Below, one piece after another: positions 19,461 through 28,046 of a stretch of DNA of 64,000 nt. Each line of letters starts with the position of its first letter. Position 1 is the stretch's first letter. The translations under genes and the position numbers were made by a program. The notes under the pieces were generated by a model. The model ran no database searches and was not told the DNA's origin. It was given only the letters and a program-made list of their open reading frames with translations. This DNA comes from Acidimicrobiia bacterium (GTDB taxonomy: Bacteria; Actinomycetota; Acidimicrobiia; ATN3; PSLF01), in assembly GCA_040289475.1 (NCBI GenBank), contig PSLF01000002.1, positions 62,001-126,000 of the forward strand, read 5' to 3'.

Positions 19461-21014
19461 ATGGTAGATGGCGTAAAGACGCGCAGCGTATCGGACATCA
19501 TGAGCTCGCCGGTTGTATCCGCAGCCAGGGACGAGACGATTGCAGAGATCTCTGCTCGCATGGCAAAGACGGGAGTAGGCTCGGTCATCGTTACCGAGGA
19601 TGATAAGCCAGTAGGTATCTTAACCGAACGTGATCTGGTAAAGGTCGCAGCTGCTGGGGTCGATCCGGGCTCAGAACCTGTATCCAAGTGGATGACCCCG
19701 AGCCCCGATACAGTCAGGCCTGACCTAGAAGTTACGGAGGCATTTCGAAGCCTGGCGGAAAGAGGGTATAGACATATTCCTGTCGTGGACGATAGCGGGA
19801 AGCTGATCGGAATCGTATCTATGCGCGACCTGATGAAGATCGCTCAAATAAGGCCCGTGGAGGGACCCTCAGGGGAAGTTCCTAAGGGATTAGAGGGAGT
19901 CGTCGTGGCCGAGACCTCCATAGGCGACGTGCGGGGGATGGAAGGGTTCTTTCATTACCGGCAATACGATGCCGTGGAACTAGCGGACAAATGCAGCCTT
20001 GAGGAGGTTTGGTATCTGATACACGAGAAGCAGCTTCCTAACCGCAAGGAGCTGGCCGAGTTCTCGGGCAAAGTTGCACGCCTCAGAGACGTGACACCTA
20101 AGACCAGGGAGGCGCTTCCCCAAATCGCATCTGTTTCAGGAACGTCGCGCCTTCTTGACGGATTGCGCACCGCTTATTCGCTGATGGCTGCCGAGCTTGG
20201 TTATGCGCCTTGGCTCGACACTGATATAACGGAGCTTCGAGAGCAAGCTCTCAAGACTTGCGCTGCTTTTCCGACGATTCTGGTGAATCTATATCGTCTG
20301 GCTAGAGGAGAGGGGTACATAGAGCCTCGTCAAGATCTGCCGACTGCTGTCAACTACCTTTACATGCTTACGGGAAAGGAGCCAGATCCAGAAGAAGCCC
20401 GAGCCATTGAGCAGTACATGATCTTGACGGTTGACCACGGCTTCAACGCCTCGACTTTCACTGCCCGGGTCGTCACGTCCACTGGCGCGGATTTGGGTAG
20501 TGCAGTAGTTGCCGCTTTGTGCGCCCTCTCGGGACCACTTCATGGTGGTGCCCCTTCCAGGGTGGTCGACATGTTAGATGCCATCGGAAAGCCCGAGAAC
20601 GCAGAGAAATGGCTTAGAGAGACTGTTTCAGCGGGGAAGCGTTTGATGGGGTTTGGGCATCGCGTATACAAAACCGACGATCCTCGTTCCGTGATGCTCA
20701 GAGCGATAGCGGAGCGATTGGGTGGCCCAAATGTCGAGTTTGCCAAGTATGTTGAGAAAAAAGCGGTAGAGGTGCTGAATGAGCTAAAGCCTGGGAGAAG
20801 GTTGTACACCAATGTCGAGTTCTACGCGGGCGTAGTCATGGACAGAGTCGGAGTCCCAAGGGAGATGTTCACGCCTACCTTTGCTGCCAGTAGAGTATTG
20901 GGTTGGACCGAACACGTAATCGAGCAAGCGATGGACAATCGTCTCATCCGCCCGGCGGCCTACTATATGGGACCACCTCCGCCCGAGCCTGTGCCCCCAA
21001 TAGACGAGCGATAG
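19461..21014 (+). CDS. Citrate synthase with N-terminal CBS-domain pair
   Basis: Two CBS motifs fill residues 8-130 (VSDIMSSPVVSAARDETIAE and GILTERDLVKVAA; KWMTPSPDTVRPDLEVTEAF and GIVSMRDLMKIA). A complete citrate synthase follows from about 150: TVDHGFNASTFTARVVTST, GPLHGGAPSRVVDML and MGFGHRVYKTDDPRS give the His-His-Asp active site. The enzyme condenses acetyl-CoA (or propionyl-CoA) with oxaloacetate. CBS pairs bind adenosine nucleotides, so the fusion suggests direct energy-charge control of entry to the TCA cycle, an inference from domain makeup. Citrate versus 2-methylcitrate specificity is not decidable. The gene is monocistronic. Confidence 0.93.
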   Translation: MVDGVKTRSVSDIMSSPVVSAARDETIAEISARMAKTGVGSVIVTEDDKPVGILTERDLVKVAAAGVDPGSEPVSKWMTPSPDTVRPDLEVTEAFRSLAERGYRHIPVVDDSGKLIGIVSMRDLMKIAQIRPVEGPSGEVPKGLEGVVVAETSIGDVRGMEGFFHYRQYDAVELADKCSLEEVWYLIHEKQLPNRKELAEFSGKVARLRDVTPKTREALPQIASVSGTSRLLDGLRTAYSLMAAELGYAPWLDTDITELREQALKTCAAFPTILVNLYRLARGEGYIEPRQDLPTAVNYLYMLTGKEPDPEEARAIEQYMILTVDHGFNASTFTARVVTSTGADLGSAVVAALCALSGPLHGGAPSRVVDMLDAIGKPENAEKWLRETVSAGKRLMGFGHRVYKTDDPRSVMLRAIAERLGGPNVEFAKYVEKKAVEVLNELKPGRRLYTNVEFYAGVVMDRVGVPREMFTPTFAASRVLGWTEHVIEQAMDNRLIRPAAYYMGPPPPEPVPPIDER

Positions 21015-21107
21015 GCCTCCAATTCAGATCCGATCAGATCCGATTCAGCCGCAAAATGTTTTCGATGTGAAATACAAAAGATGCCGTCCGGGTGGGAGTT
21101 GGCGGCC

Positions 21108-21392
21108 TCACTCCTCATCTTCTTCGCCGGTTCGGGCAGCGAGAGTCGCTTCAAGACGCTTCTTCAGTCCTTCGAGAATCGCTTTACAGTGGGCGTGAAG
21201 CCGCTGCCCCTCTTCCCATAAGTCAAAAGCCTTTTCCAAGGGGACATCCTCTTTTTGGAGTTCGGCCACTATTTGCTCGAGGCGAATCATGGCCTCCTCG
21301 AATGTAAGAGCAGTGTCAGGCGGTGCTTCTCGCGACGCAGAGTCCCTTAGAGCAGACGTTTCTCTGGCTTTTGCTTTACCCGATTCAGTCAC
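21108..21392 (-). CDS. xseB: Exodeoxyribonuclease VII small subunit
   Basis: 94 residues with the family core LTFEEAMIRLEQIVAELQKE and LWEEGQRLHAHCKAILEGLK. It binds the large subunit to form the processive single-strand exonuclease VII. The N-terminus has about 25 extra residues of low complexity. It lies 15 bp behind xseA on the same strand. Confidence 0.93.
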   Translation of the reverse strand: MTESGKAKARETSALRDSASREAPPDTALTFEEAMIRLEQIVAELQKEDVPLEKAFDLWEEGQRLHAHCKAILEGLKKRLEATLAARTGEEDEE

Positions 21393-21407
21393 CCTCGACC
21401 CTCTTGA

Positions 21408-22727
21408 TCAGTCCCCGGGGTCGGCAGATTCCCGAGGTTCCCCTCTAGAGACCACGCCGAGGATACCGCCAGCCAGTGTCACCGACAGAACAGTACCCTC
21501 CGGAGCCTCGAGAGGAGCACGAACAATCTCCCCTGTGACTTTGCGCACCACAGCGAAGCCTCTTTTAAGAGTCGCCCGAGGACTAAGGGCTTCCAAACTA
21601 GCAGTCAAACTGTTCAGTGATGATTGGGCACGGTCGATTCTGGCGAGAAACAGCTCCTGGACTCTGAGTGATTGGAGTCTGGCCCACTGTCGTTCGATGG
21701 TTGCCTCGGGTATTCTCGAGGACATGGTCGACTCTAAAGCAGCGAGAACGAGCTCTTTTCTCGCCAAATACGCTTCTTTGAATGTGCGGGTCGGATTGAG
21801 GGATGCCAGTTTCGCTTCTGCCGTCTCGAGACGTCGTCGGACCGTCGTGTAGGCGATATCGACCGCTCGATCGAGCCTATCGCGGAGTTCAGCTTCGTCA
21901 GGAATCACTTCGATTGCGGCTCTGGAGGGCGTGGATGCCCTGGCATCTGCTACAAGATCACTGAGAGGGTTGTCTTTTTCATGTCCGATCGCAGAAACGA
22001 CAGGGACAGGGCACCGAGCTATCGCTCTGCAAAGGGACTCGTCATAGAAGGGGGCTAGCTCCGCGAGACTTCCCCCACCTCTGGCCAAGATGATGACCTC
22101 GACTCGCGGATCCGCGGTCAAACGTTCCATAGCTTGGATGATCTCGGTTACAGCGCGATCTCCTTGAACGGGGACTTCCTCGAAGACGAGCGGATATCCG
22201 GGAAAACGTCTGTCCACCGCGGCGAGTATGTCGCGTTTTACCGCTGCGTCGAATCCACACACGACGCCTACAGTGGCAGGAAGAAGAGGAAGCGGTCTTT
22301 TGCGTTCTTCGTCAAAAAGTCCGTCAGCGGCGAGCTTTTCGCGTGTCTTTTCGATCTTGGCCCACAGCTCACCCTCGCCAGAGATGTGGACTTCTTCGGC
22401 TACAAGGCTGAGACGGCCGCCGGGGCCGTAGAACTCCGGACGTCCCCTAACCAACAGATGCGTTCCATTCTTGATACCGTCTGGAAGCTCGATTCTCGAA
22501 AACATGGCCACATTTACGGTCGCCGCTTCATCGGCCAACGAGCAGTAGGTATGGCCACTTGGGTAGGTTTTCAGGTCTCTCACCTCACCCTCGACCCAGA
22601 CGTAGCCGACTCCCTCCCGCACGACCTCGTTTATCCAGGAAGCAAGTTCCGAAACCGAAAGTGGACAGTTTGCACTCGACCCCGGTGAAAGCTGTTCGAT
22701 GGTCGTTCGTAGAGAGTGCGAAGTCAT
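21408..22727 (-). CDS. xseA: Exodeoxyribonuclease VII large subunit
   Basis: N-terminal OB fold (VWVEGEVRDLKTYPSGHTYC), then the catalytic domain with PATVGVVCGFDAAVKRDIL, VIILARGGGSLAELAPF and PVVSAIGHEKDNPLSDLVAD, followed by a long helical region and a C-terminal segment (RATLKRGFAVVRK). 439 residues from ATG 22727, which overlaps the stop of the upstream lipoprotein gene as ATGA. An earlier start at 22751 would extend into that gene. Degrades single-stranded DNA from both ends in repair. Confidence 0.96.
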   Translation of the reverse strand: MTSHSLRTTIEQLSPGSSANCPLSVSELASWINEVVREGVGYVWVEGEVRDLKTYPSGHTYCSLADEAATVNVAMFSRIELPDGIKNGTHLLVRGRPEFYGPGGRLSLVAEEVHISGEGELWAKIEKTREKLAADGLFDEERKRPLPLLPATVGVVCGFDAAVKRDILAAVDRRFPGYPLVFEEVPVQGDRAVTEIIQAMERLTADPRVEVIILARGGGSLAELAPFYDESLCRAIARCPVPVVSAIGHEKDNPLSDLVADARASTPSRAAIEVIPDEAELRDRLDRAVDIAYTTVRRRLETAEAKLASLNPTRTFKEAYLARKELVLAALESTMSSRIPEATIERQWARLQSLRVQELFLARIDRAQSSLNSLTASLEALSPRATLKRGFAVVRKVTGEIVRAPLEAPEGTVLSVTLAGGILGVVSRGEPRESADPGD

Positions 22728-23227
22728 GCTGCCTCTATAGTCACGTTCCACTTTCTCACCCCCAAGTTGAATCTCTGCCGTTCTCGATCGAGAACGGCTC
22801 GGGCTTGGGCGAACCGAGGGGCGTCGGATGCAAGGCCGGCATCAAGGGCGTCCTGGGCGGCCCCGATCCAAATTTTGCCGGCGTCTGTGATTTCAGAAGC
22901 GATTTCGACCAGATTTTGGTGCATTAGAGGTAGAAGCTTTTCCATCTCACTCAACGTGTCACTTAGGGTTATGATACGGCTTGTTGCCGAGCCAGCAATG
23001 GAAGCGAATTCGCCGGTTATAAGAGCTTTGTTCAAATCATCGGTTAGGGCTGTAGAACTTTGGATGAAGCTGTCCGCGAGAGAGGAGAATTTGCGGCCTG
23101 CCTCCCTGGATGGGTCGTCTACTCGAGTCGGGTTCGAACAAGCGGAAAAAAAAGAACAAACCAACAACAAAATAGCGATACATCCTCGATAGAGTGGATT
23201 CGCAGCGGTTTCCCGCCCGATAATCAC
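22724..23227 (-). CDS. Putative lipoprotein of unknown function
   Basis: 167 residues. Hydrophobic N-terminal segment CIAILLLVCSFFSAC ends in a lipobox-like FSAC, so the mature form would be membrane-anchored. The rest is predicted helical, rich in Ala, Leu and Ser, with no recognised family. The GTG start overlaps the nfuA stop (GTGA) and its stop overlaps xseA (ATGA). It is thus locked between an Fe-S assembly gene and exonuclease VII by translational coupling. Confidence 0.75.
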   Translation of the reverse strand: MIIGRETAANPLYRGCIAILLLVCSFFSACSNPTRVDDPSREAGRKFSSLADSFIQSSTALTDDLNKALITGEFASIAGSATSRIITLSDTLSEMEKLLPLMHQNLVEIASEITDAGKIWIGAAQDALDAGLASDAPRFAQARAVLDRERQRFNLGVRKWNVTIEAA

Positions 23228-23868
23228 TTCTTGGCAGGTTCGTAGTAAGGGTTAGTACCGGCTGCGTGATCGGTGACGTCGACGATCGACTCGATTTCGG
23301 GGACAGCTTCTTTTATTGCAACTTCTATTCCCTGACTTAGGGTTACCTTTGCCAGTCCGCATCCTTGGCATCCGCCGCTCAGGCGTAGGTACGCAGTCGA
23401 CCCCTCGACGGCGACCAGATCAGCTCGTCCTCCATGCATTGCAATGGCAGGGTTGACGTTTTCGTCAAGTACTGCCTGTACGCGTTTGGCTAGATCACCG
23501 CCGACGAACTCCCACACATCGTTGGGGTTGTCGATGGTCAATCCTTCGTTGGGATCGTCAGACAGGTCGAGCACGGAGCCCTTTATCTTCGGAATGTCCT
23601 TTGTGCGGATGAGCACTGTTAGCCCGTCACAATCGATAGCGGTATCTTGTTCCGAGGCCGAAGAAGGATCGGCAAAAGACAAGTCATACGCGAAATCTCC
23701 GTCGCGGAGTCCATTGATTTCTATGCGAAGTGCAGCTTCAGGCGACTCTCCTGTGTTCTCTCTCACGCGGAGTATGCGCTCCATCGCCTTGGACGTTATC
23801 GTGAGAATTTTCTCCTCTAGCTCTTTACCCGCTTGTGCTGAGTCCACATTTTTCTCCGCTGTGGCCAT
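23224..23868 (-). CDS. nfuA: NifU-like Fe-S biogenesis protein (NfuA type)
   Basis: The C-terminal NifU domain is clear: DENVNPAIAMHGGRADLVAV and LRLSGGCQGCGLAKVTLSQG, with the CxxC that carries a transferable [4Fe-4S] cluster. The N-terminal part (about 20-110; RILRVRENTGESPEAALRIE and on) resembles the A-type/HesB fold without its cysteines, the same layout as NfuA. It likely delivers clusters to apo-enzymes; many Fe-S proteins (Lut, Kor, TtuA, radical SAM) lie in this window. First gene of the nfuA-lipoprotein-xseA-xseB operon. Confidence 0.92.
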   Translation of the reverse strand: MATAEKNVDSAQAGKELEEKILTITSKAMERILRVRENTGESPEAALRIEINGLRDGDFAYDLSFADPSSASEQDTAIDCDGLTVLIRTKDIPKIKGSVLDLSDDPNEGLTIDNPNDVWEFVGGDLAKRVQAVLDENVNPAIAMHGGRADLVAVEGSTAYLRLSGGCQGCGLAKVTLSQGIEVAIKEAVPEIESIVDVTDHAAGTNPYYEPAKK

Positions 23869-24009
23869 CTCGCCTCCTTACCACGAGAGCCGCTGCCTGA
23901 AACGGTAAAGCTATGGCCACTAGCGCGGCCATCTCGCTTACGCTTGTGTCGGTCGGGATGACAGGCAACCCTGCAACCTAGTCTAATCTAAGCTCTCTCT
24001 AGCGCTAGG

Positions 24010-25302
24010 GTGAAAGGCATGAGCGCTGTGCTGCCAAGGTTCGATCGCCCACTCGTCATGGTCTTCTCATCTGAGACTTACCGTGCCTCGGCTTTTCTTG
24101 AGGCGGCCTCAAAACTGGGAGTGGAAGTCGTACTAGCTTGCGACGTGGACGAGGCTACTACAAAGCTTCTAGGATCCCGACTTGTCCAAGTAGACCTGTC
24201 CGATCCCGAGGGGGGGGCCCAACGTATCGTAGAAGCAGTTGAAGAAAGAGATCCGAGATCCGTTATCCCTCTCGACGAGGCTGCTGTTCCCTTGGCTGCC
24301 ATCGCATCAGGGCGACTGGGTACTACCTCCAATTCCGTTTCTGGTGTCTTGGCGACTAGGGACAAGGCGGCGCTTCGGAGGCGGATGTTTGAGGCGAACG
24401 TCGCTCAGCCCCGCTTTTTGATCGCTTTCGACCCTCAAGACGCTGTTCTAGACGAGGCCGGCGACAGGGTCGACTTTCCTTGCGTAGTGAAGCCGGCGGT
24501 CCTGTCGGCATCCACCGGAGTGATCCTGGCAGATTCTCCCGAAGCGCTGAGGCGAGCTGCTATAGAGGCGTATGAAATCCAGTTTCAACTGGCCCACCGG
24601 AGAGCGCCGTTGGTCGTAGAAGAGTTTCTACCCGGTAGGGAGATCGCAATAGAGGCAATTGTGGTCGGTGGTGACTTGGAAGTTCTGGCTGTCATAGACA
24701 AGCCCGATCCTCCTCGAGGGCCGTACTTTCCCGAGCGTATCTTGGTGACACCAGCCGATCTCGATGAAAAGACGTTGGAAGGAGTGTGCGAGCTTGTGAG
24801 CGCTGCGACGACAGCGCTGGGGATCGTCGATGGGCCTGTCCACGCAGAGATTAGGTGGGGAGACGATGAGCCGAAGCTTTTGGAGATCGCAGCACGGACG
24901 ATAGGGGGATTGTGCTCTAAGGCTTTGCTATTCGAGGCGGATGACAAAGAGTCCCTTGAAGAGGTGGTGCTTAGGCGGGCTTTAGGTGATTTGCGAGCTA
25001 CCCGACCTGTACTGACATACTCGGGCGTGGCGATGCTATACCCGGACATACCCGGGCGTATCGAGAAGGTGGAGGGAATCTCGGATGCCAAAGCCGTTCC
25101 CAACGTTTGGGCTGTCGACATAACTGTCCGCCGAGGGACTCGTGTCGAGCCTTTACCCAGAGGTAACCGGTATTTGGGGTTTATATTTGCCCGCGCTGAA
25201 AATCGCCAGGCATGCATCTCGGCATTGCGCGAAGCCGAGTCGTCTCTGCGATTTGTGATCGAGTCGCAACCGGTTCTCGCCCCTGAAGGAGCTGAGGGAT
25301 GA
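24010..25302 (+). CDS. ATP-grasp domain protein, partner of CCAEP-tail radical SAM
   Basis: 430 residues with the carbamoyl-phosphate-synthase-like ATP-grasp layout: N-terminal preATP-grasp Rossmann part to about 110, then FPCVVKPAVLSASTGVIL for ATP, LVVEEFLPGREIAIEAIVV, VHAEIRWGDDEPKLLEIAAR for metal ligands and GGLCSKALLFE. ATP-grasp enzymes join a carboxylate to an amine or thiol through an acyl phosphate. Start is GTG 24010 or ATG 24019. The stop overlaps the next ATG (ATGA at 25299), so it is translationally coupled to the radical SAM gene and likely works in the same pathway, possibly making or capping a peptide-like product. Confidence 0.88.
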   Translation: MKGMSAVLPRFDRPLVMVFSSETYRASAFLEAASKLGVEVVLACDVDEATTKLLGSRLVQVDLSDPEGGAQRIVEAVEERDPRSVIPLDEAAVPLAAIASGRLGTTSNSVSGVLATRDKAALRRRMFEANVAQPRFLIAFDPQDAVLDEAGDRVDFPCVVKPAVLSASTGVILADSPEALRRAAIEAYEIQFQLAHRRAPLVVEEFLPGREIAIEAIVVGGDLEVLAVIDKPDPPRGPYFPERILVTPADLDEKTLEGVCELVSAATTALGIVDGPVHAEIRWGDDEPKLLEIAARTIGGLCSKALLFEADDKESLEEVVLRRALGDLRATRPVLTYSGVAMLYPDIPGRIEKVEGISDAKAVPNVWAVDITVRRGTRVEPLPRGNRYLGFIFARAENRQACISALREAESSLRFVIESQPVLAPEGAEG

Positions 25303-26840
25303 ATATTCTCTTGGTTTCCGGCTACGAACTGGGCCATCAACCATACCACCTCGGTATCGCGGCTTCTCACCTCGTTGAAGACGGACACCGAGTCCGGTGC
25401 TTGGATCTGCAGGTGGAAGCGGCTGAGAACGAACTTTTCGAATGGGCGGATGCTGTGGGGATTTCGGTTCCCATGCATACTGCAGCACGGCTGGGAGTAG
25501 AGTTCGCTCGTACTCTGCATAGTAGCTATCCCGATATGCCCATCGTTTTCTATGGACTCTATGCACACGTGGCAGTAGACGCGTTCGTATCGGGCACGGC
25601 GGAGCTAGATAAGCGTTGTAGTGATCCTCCATTGCAGGTTGAAAAAGCCCGAGGTCTGGTAGTAGGGATTGCGGGCGAGTATCCCGCTGCTCTCAGGAGA
25701 TGGGCAGTATCTGTGGAGGAAAACGGCATAACGGGTGATTCTCCCGGACCATTAACTTCGCAAGTAACAGTCACCCTCGACCGCCAAAAGTCCATAGTGC
25801 CAGCGCGCCATCTCCTACCTTCCCTTGACAGGTACGCCCGTCTAGCTTGGGATGGGGAGGAACGGTTGGTCGGGTATGTTGAGGCCGCAACAGGGTGCTC
25901 GCACCGTTGTCGGCATTGCCCGGTGCCCATCGTGTATGCGGGGCGCATTAGGAAAGCGGCTATCGAAGCTGTCCTGGAAGATGTGGGGTGGCTAGTGGAG
26001 CATGGAGCTTCCCACATAACCTTCGGAGATCCGGACTTCTTGAACGCTCCTTCGTTTGCGTCGGAGCTCGTCTCCGAGCTCCACTCTGCCTTTCCCGGTA
26101 TCACCTTCGACTGCACAGCGAAGGTGGAGCATGTTTTGCGCTACGAGGACTTGTGGCAACAGCTGGCTGAGCGTGGTCTGCTCTTTGTTGTCTCGGCTTT
26201 CGAGACTACGAACTCCGAGGTGCTCAAAGTACTCGACAAAGGCCACTTGCCAGAGGATTTTCCTCGAGCTGTAACAATACTGCGCACCGCGGGCGTCGAG
26301 GTGCGCCCTTCCTTTTTGCCTTTTACTCCGTGGGCGCACAGTAGGGATCTCTTGAACATATTGGAGCTCTGCGTTGAGCTGGATTTAGTAGCGAACGTAG
26401 ATCCAGTGCAGTACTCTCTCAAGCTGCTGGTGCCTAAGGGCTCGCTTCTTCTCGAGACCCCGGAGCTCCGAGCTTATCTGGGAGACTACGACAGCGAAGC
26501 GATGTCATTCCGATGGAAGGCGCGGGATCCGGCGACAATCGTGCTCCAGCAGAAGGTAGCGGAGGTCGCTTCTAGGGCGGCCATGTCCAACCTGAGCTTG
26601 AGAGACACCTTGGAACAGATAGGTAAAGAGATCCTTCTCGCCTCTAAAGAAACTATGCCAGAAGACCCAGCTATAAAGATTTCCAGTACCGACTCCGATT
26701 TCTTGGCCGCTCTCCTTTCAGCCGCCGACCCGGAAAAAGTGAAGTCGCGACCAAAGCTTACGGAGGCGTGGTTTTGTTGCGCAGAGCCTACCTCGGCGCA
26801 GCTTCAATCAGCTTGCGGAACGGCACAGGTGTGCGCCTAG
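25299..26840 (+). CDS. B12-binding-type radical SAM protein with CCAEP tail
   Basis: 513 residues. The N-terminal 130 residues have the cobalamin-binding-like Rossmann fold (MNILLVSGYELGHQPYHLGI). The radical SAM cluster motif is GYVEAATGCSHRCRHCP with Cys200, Cys204 and Cys207 binding [4Fe-4S]. The barrel continues with HITFGDPDFLNAPSFASELV and VVSAFETTNSEVLKVLDKGH. The C-terminus reads AWFCCAEPTSAQLQSACGTA then QVCA: a Cys493-Cys494-Ala-Glu-Pro motif plus Cys506 and Cys512. I recall a family defined by a CUAEP/CCAEP tail, with selenocysteine in some members. Here Cys494 is TGC, so this is the cysteine form. The substrate is unknown. It overlaps the ATP-grasp gene by 4 bp. Confidence 0.87.
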   Translation: MNILLVSGYELGHQPYHLGIAASHLVEDGHRVRCLDLQVEAAENELFEWADAVGISVPMHTAARLGVEFARTLHSSYPDMPIVFYGLYAHVAVDAFVSGTAELDKRCSDPPLQVEKARGLVVGIAGEYPAALRRWAVSVEENGITGDSPGPLTSQVTVTLDRQKSIVPARHLLPSLDRYARLAWDGEERLVGYVEAATGCSHRCRHCPVPIVYAGRIRKAAIEAVLEDVGWLVEHGASHITFGDPDFLNAPSFASELVSELHSAFPGITFDCTAKVEHVLRYEDLWQQLAERGLLFVVSAFETTNSEVLKVLDKGHLPEDFPRAVTILRTAGVEVRPSFLPFTPWAHSRDLLNILELCVELDLVANVDPVQYSLKLLVPKGSLLLETPELRAYLGDYDSEAMSFRWKARDPATIVLQQKVAEVASRAAMSNLSLRDTLEQIGKEILLASKETMPEDPAIKISSTDSDFLAALLSAADPEKVKSRPKLTEAWFCCAEPTSAQLQSACGTAQVCA

Positions 26841-26927
26841 TCGCTTTCGTGTTAGCAACGAGCCAAGTGAGCTAATTCGAGGGGCACTCCATAGGCTGCA
26901 ATAGAAGCCTCGCTAATCCATCGCACT

Positions 26928-28040
26928 TCAGAGTAATCCGGACGCATCCGCTATCTCTTTTCCTCTCTCAGCGACTCTCACGACCATGTCGGCCACTTTG
27001 TCGAATCCGTCTCCCACGGTACCGCCTTCCAAGAATCGCTTGTTTATTCCCTCTAGAATTACCGCAAGTTTGAAGTGAGCAAAAGCCTCATAGAAAGCGA
27101 TATTAGAGAGATCTCTGCCTGTTAATTTCTCGTAGTACTCGAGCGCCTCGCTCTTTCTCATAAATCCTGGGAGCGTCGTAATCAATGAGCTTTCCACACC
27201 GGGGGCGTCGACGAAGAGATCGTCGCCAGGATCGCACCAGTACATGGAAAGCATTCCTACGTCTGCGAGGGGATCGCCTAGCGTGGACAGCTCCCAGTCG
27301 AGTACCGCAGCAATATCTCCGGAGGGATCGACGATAGTGTTGTCCAGCCTGTAGTCTCCATGAACTATTGTTCCGTCGGAGTTGGATGGGACTGCACTTC
27401 CCAGTCTGTCGGCTAGCGAATCGAGGACGGGGAGGTCCCTGCACTTCGAACGTTTCAATTGGTCTACGAATCGGGCGACCTGGCGCTGCATGTACCCCTG
27501 GGGCTTGCCGAAGCCTTCGAGACCCACTTCAACGTAGTCAACTGCGTGCAGGGAAGCGAGTACTTCGATCAGGCGCCTAGAGAGGCCAGCCCGGGTTGTC
27601 TCGTCGAAGTTCGAAGCGAAGGTTGCCGAGTCTGAAGGGACCTCCCCCTCCACGAACTCCATCACATAGAAGGGACAACCGATCACCGACTCGTCCTCGC
27701 AAAAAGCGATCATCTTCGGAACCGGGACCGGTGTGCTGGCCAGGGCCCGCTGAACGGTGAACTCTCTTGCCATGTCGTGGGCAGTGGGAAGCACGTGAGA
27801 CAGTGGTGGTCTTCGAAGCACCCAGCGGCGTCTGTCGGTGTATATGACGTATGTCAAGTTTGACAGACCCTTGCCAAGCAGTTCGGCGCGGAGCTCGTCT
27901 ACCTTCTCAAGATTCGTTGAGATCCACTTTGTCAACGAATCCAAATCCAGGCCGGGAACGCTGTCTTGTTTTTTCATACGACTGCCGTTTTTCAGTCTTC
28001 GAAAGGCGGCTAGTAAACCGGACCAGATAAACAGTGGCAC
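26928..28040 (-). CDS. Phosphotransferase family protein (APH/choline-kinase fold)
   Basis: Kinase-fold protein of the aminoglycoside-phosphotransferase superfamily. Seen: WVLRRPPLSHVLPTAHDMAR, PFYVMEFVEGEV, catalytic loop IVHGDYRLDNTIVD and metal-binding AVLDWELSTLGDPLADVGML. This subtype often lies near acyl-CoA dehydrogenases (ACAD10/11-like) and is rarely a resistance enzyme. Start is GTG 28040, 7 bp behind the upstream gene, or ATG at 27977; neither has a strong ribosome site. Probably co-transcribed with the ABC1-kinase gene. Confidence 0.88.
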   Translation of the reverse strand: MPLFIWSGLLAAFRRLKNGSRMKKQDSVPGLDLDSLTKWISTNLEKVDELRAELLGKGLSNLTYVIYTDRRRWVLRRPPLSHVLPTAHDMAREFTVQRALASTPVPVPKMIAFCEDESVIGCPFYVMEFVEGEVPSDSATFASNFDETTRAGLSRRLIEVLASLHAVDYVEVGLEGFGKPQGYMQRQVARFVDQLKRSKCRDLPVLDSLADRLGSAVPSNSDGTIVHGDYRLDNTIVDPSGDIAAVLDWELSTLGDPLADVGMLSMYWCDPGDDLFVDAPGVESSLITTLPGFMRKSEALEYYEKLTGRDLSNIAFYEAFAHFKLAVILEGINKRFLEGGTVGDGFDKVADMVVRVAERGKEIADASGLL

Positions 28041-28046
28041 GCCAAT

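Noticed and set aside
26775-26780. Selenocysteine in the CCAEP tail
   Set aside because: The codons are TGT and TGC, so both residues are plain cysteine in this genome.
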